A stretch of DNA of 64,000 nucleotides from Amylibacter sp. SFDW26 (GTDB lineage Bacteria > Pseudomonadota > Alphaproteobacteria > Rhodobacterales > Rhodobacteraceae): positions 390,047 to 454,046 of the forward strand of contig NZ_WEIC01000001.1 of the NCBI RefSeq assembly GCF_009184395.1, in the 5' to 3' direction. The number at the start of each line of letters is the position of its first letter. Positions within the stretch are counted from its first letter, which is position 1. Under the pieces are notes generated by a model. The model ran no database searches, had not been told where the DNA came from, and saw only the letters and a program-made list of their open reading frames with translations. Shown in pieces: positions 63,290-64,000 of the stretch. The position numbers and the translations under genes are program-made.

Positions 63290-64000
63290 TTAGTTAGCAG
63301 CGTTAATCGCTTGCGCGGCAGCGATATTATCTGTGCCAACGTCGCCTTCAAACTTAGCCCATACTGGCTTCATCGTATCAACCCAAACCTGACGTTGTTC
63401 TGCTGTAAGTTCACGCACAACACCACCAGCTTCGATCATCGCTGCTTTTGCTGCATTGTTCACTTTTGTTGATTCAGCGTTACGTGTTTCAGTCACTTCT
63501 GAAATGATTGTCATAAGTTGATCGCGTACGTCTGCATCCAAGCCATTCAACCAATCGATGTTTGTCACCAATAGATAATCCAAGATGCCGTGGTCTGTTT
63601 CAGTCACACCGTCTTGCACTTCGAAAAACTTCTTACCAAAGATGTTTGACCATGTGTTTTCCTGACCATCCACAACACCTTGTTGCAAGCCGCCGTATAC
63701 TTCAGAGAACGCCATTTTCTGTGGGCTTGCACCCATAGCTTCCATCTGTGCAACCAGTACATCTGATGATTGAACGCGGAATTTCAAACCGTTTGCATCA
63801 GATGGCGCAATCAATGGTACGTTTGCTGACATTTGCTTCATGCCATTGTGCCAGTATCCCAACCCTTGAAGGCCACGTTTTTGCATGCTGTCCAACATTG
63901 CTTGCCCCGCGTCTGAGGCTTGGAATGCTTCAACCGCTTGAATGTTTTTAAACATGAACGGCAAATCGAAAATGCGGAATTGTTTTGTGAATTTTTCAAA
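63290..64000 (-). CDS. dctP: TRAP transporter substrate-binding protein (DctP), 5' end outside window
   Basis: The frame is open to the right edge, giving 236 visible C-terminal residues beginning FEKFTKQFRIFDLPFMFKNI. It has the DctP features GLGYWHNGMKQMSAN, LIAPSDANGLKFRVQ with the carboxylate-binding Arg, and FSEVYGGLQQGVVDGQENTW. The signal peptide and first 90 or so residues lie outside. C4-dicarboxylates or 2-oxo acids are typical ligands; the substrate is not determined. Confidence 0.93.
   Translation of the reverse strand, partial: FEKFTKQFRIFDLPFMFKNIQAVEAFQASDAGQAMLDSMQKRGLQGLGYWHNGMKQMSANVPLIAPSDANGLKFRVQSSDVLVAQMEAMGASPQKMAFSEVYGGLQQGVVDGQENTWSNIFGKKFFEVQDGVTETDHGILDYLLVTNIDWLNGLDADVRDQLMTIISEVTETRNAESTKVNNAAKAAMIEAGGVVRELTAEQRQVWVDTMKPVWAKFEGDVGTDNIAAAQAINAAN

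Noticed and set aside
1-64000. CRISPR arrays, insertion sequences and long direct repeats
   Set aside because: None were seen on reading both strands; the only low-complexity repeat is the L21 tail.

Overview
The window is core chromosome of an alphaproteobacterium, almost certainly a member of Rhodobacterales (roseobacter group) with an AT-richer genome than most of its relatives. The evidence is the pairing of DUF6477-like and DUF6456-like proteins, the GEA form of the thiamine-diphosphate motif in IlvB, an invasion-associated-locus-B protein, a leucyl-transferring N-end-rule enzyme (Bpt), PPK2, a non-pyrrolysine trimethylamine-methyltransferase homologue and a TRAP dicarboxylate-type transporter. 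I see no insertion sequence, prophage, CRISPR array or integrated island. The single tyrosine recombinase is a XerD-type housekeeping enzyme.

Layout. 1-2.1 kb: tRNA-Ser(TGA), a 4-oxalocrotonate-tautomerase homologue and a DUF900 hydrolase. 2.2-7.3 kb: divergent hemC/hemE, a GST, a MerR regulator with a carboxymuconolactone-decarboxylase-like partner, and ilvN with an inserted sulfotransferase-like gene. 7.3-9.3 kb: ilvB behind a predicted leaderless leader peptide and attenuator. 9.4-19.4 kb: Bpt, RDD protein, an orphan Flp-like pilin, PPK2, metA with an alpha/beta hydrolase, an unassigned P-loop ATPase, two DMT exporters, a degenerate zincin and small enzymes. 19.4-29.3 kb: guaA, MttB-like protein, DUF6477/DUF6456, tpiA, an A-type Fe-S carrier, GDPD, SufT-like protein and tgt. 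29.5-35.6 kb: lon, a divergent HU, tRNA-Val(TAC), a DUF882 peptidase, uraA/upp, tRNA-Asp(GTC). 35.6-41.7 kb: MaoC, rplU-rpmA, a double GNAT, obgE-proB-proA. 41.8-47.7 kb: envelope genes (DUF882, L,D-transpeptidase, lpxD, ACP, KAS II, IalB). 48-56.2 kb: HerA-like ATPase, CorC/HlyC protein, a variant metallophosphoesterase, xerD operon, aroK-aroB. 56.2-64 kb: OhrR-like regulator, radical SAM/SPASM protein, zwf-pgl-lprI, and a TRAP operon cut by the right edge.

The genes are mostly biosynthetic and housekeeping: tetrapyrroles (hemC, hemE), branched-chain amino acids (ilvBN), methionine (metA), proline (proBA), aromatic amino acids (aroKB), GMP (guaA), uracil salvage (upp-uraA), Entner-Doudoroff/pentose-phosphate entry (zwf, pgl), lipid A and peptidoglycan. 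The most informative regulatory signals are the ilvB attenuator with its leader peptide, a 19-bp-spacer MerR promoter, a multi-hairpin rplU leader, an OhrR-type palindrome and a hairpin between dctP and dctQ.

Nothing here is clearly a new multi-gene system. The best candidates for new biology are the protein families with altered active sites (zincin at 16.9 kb, metallophosphoesterase at 51 kb), the lpxD-ACP-KAS II cluster, the unassigned ATPase beside metA, the radical SAM protein, and small genes too short for routine calling.
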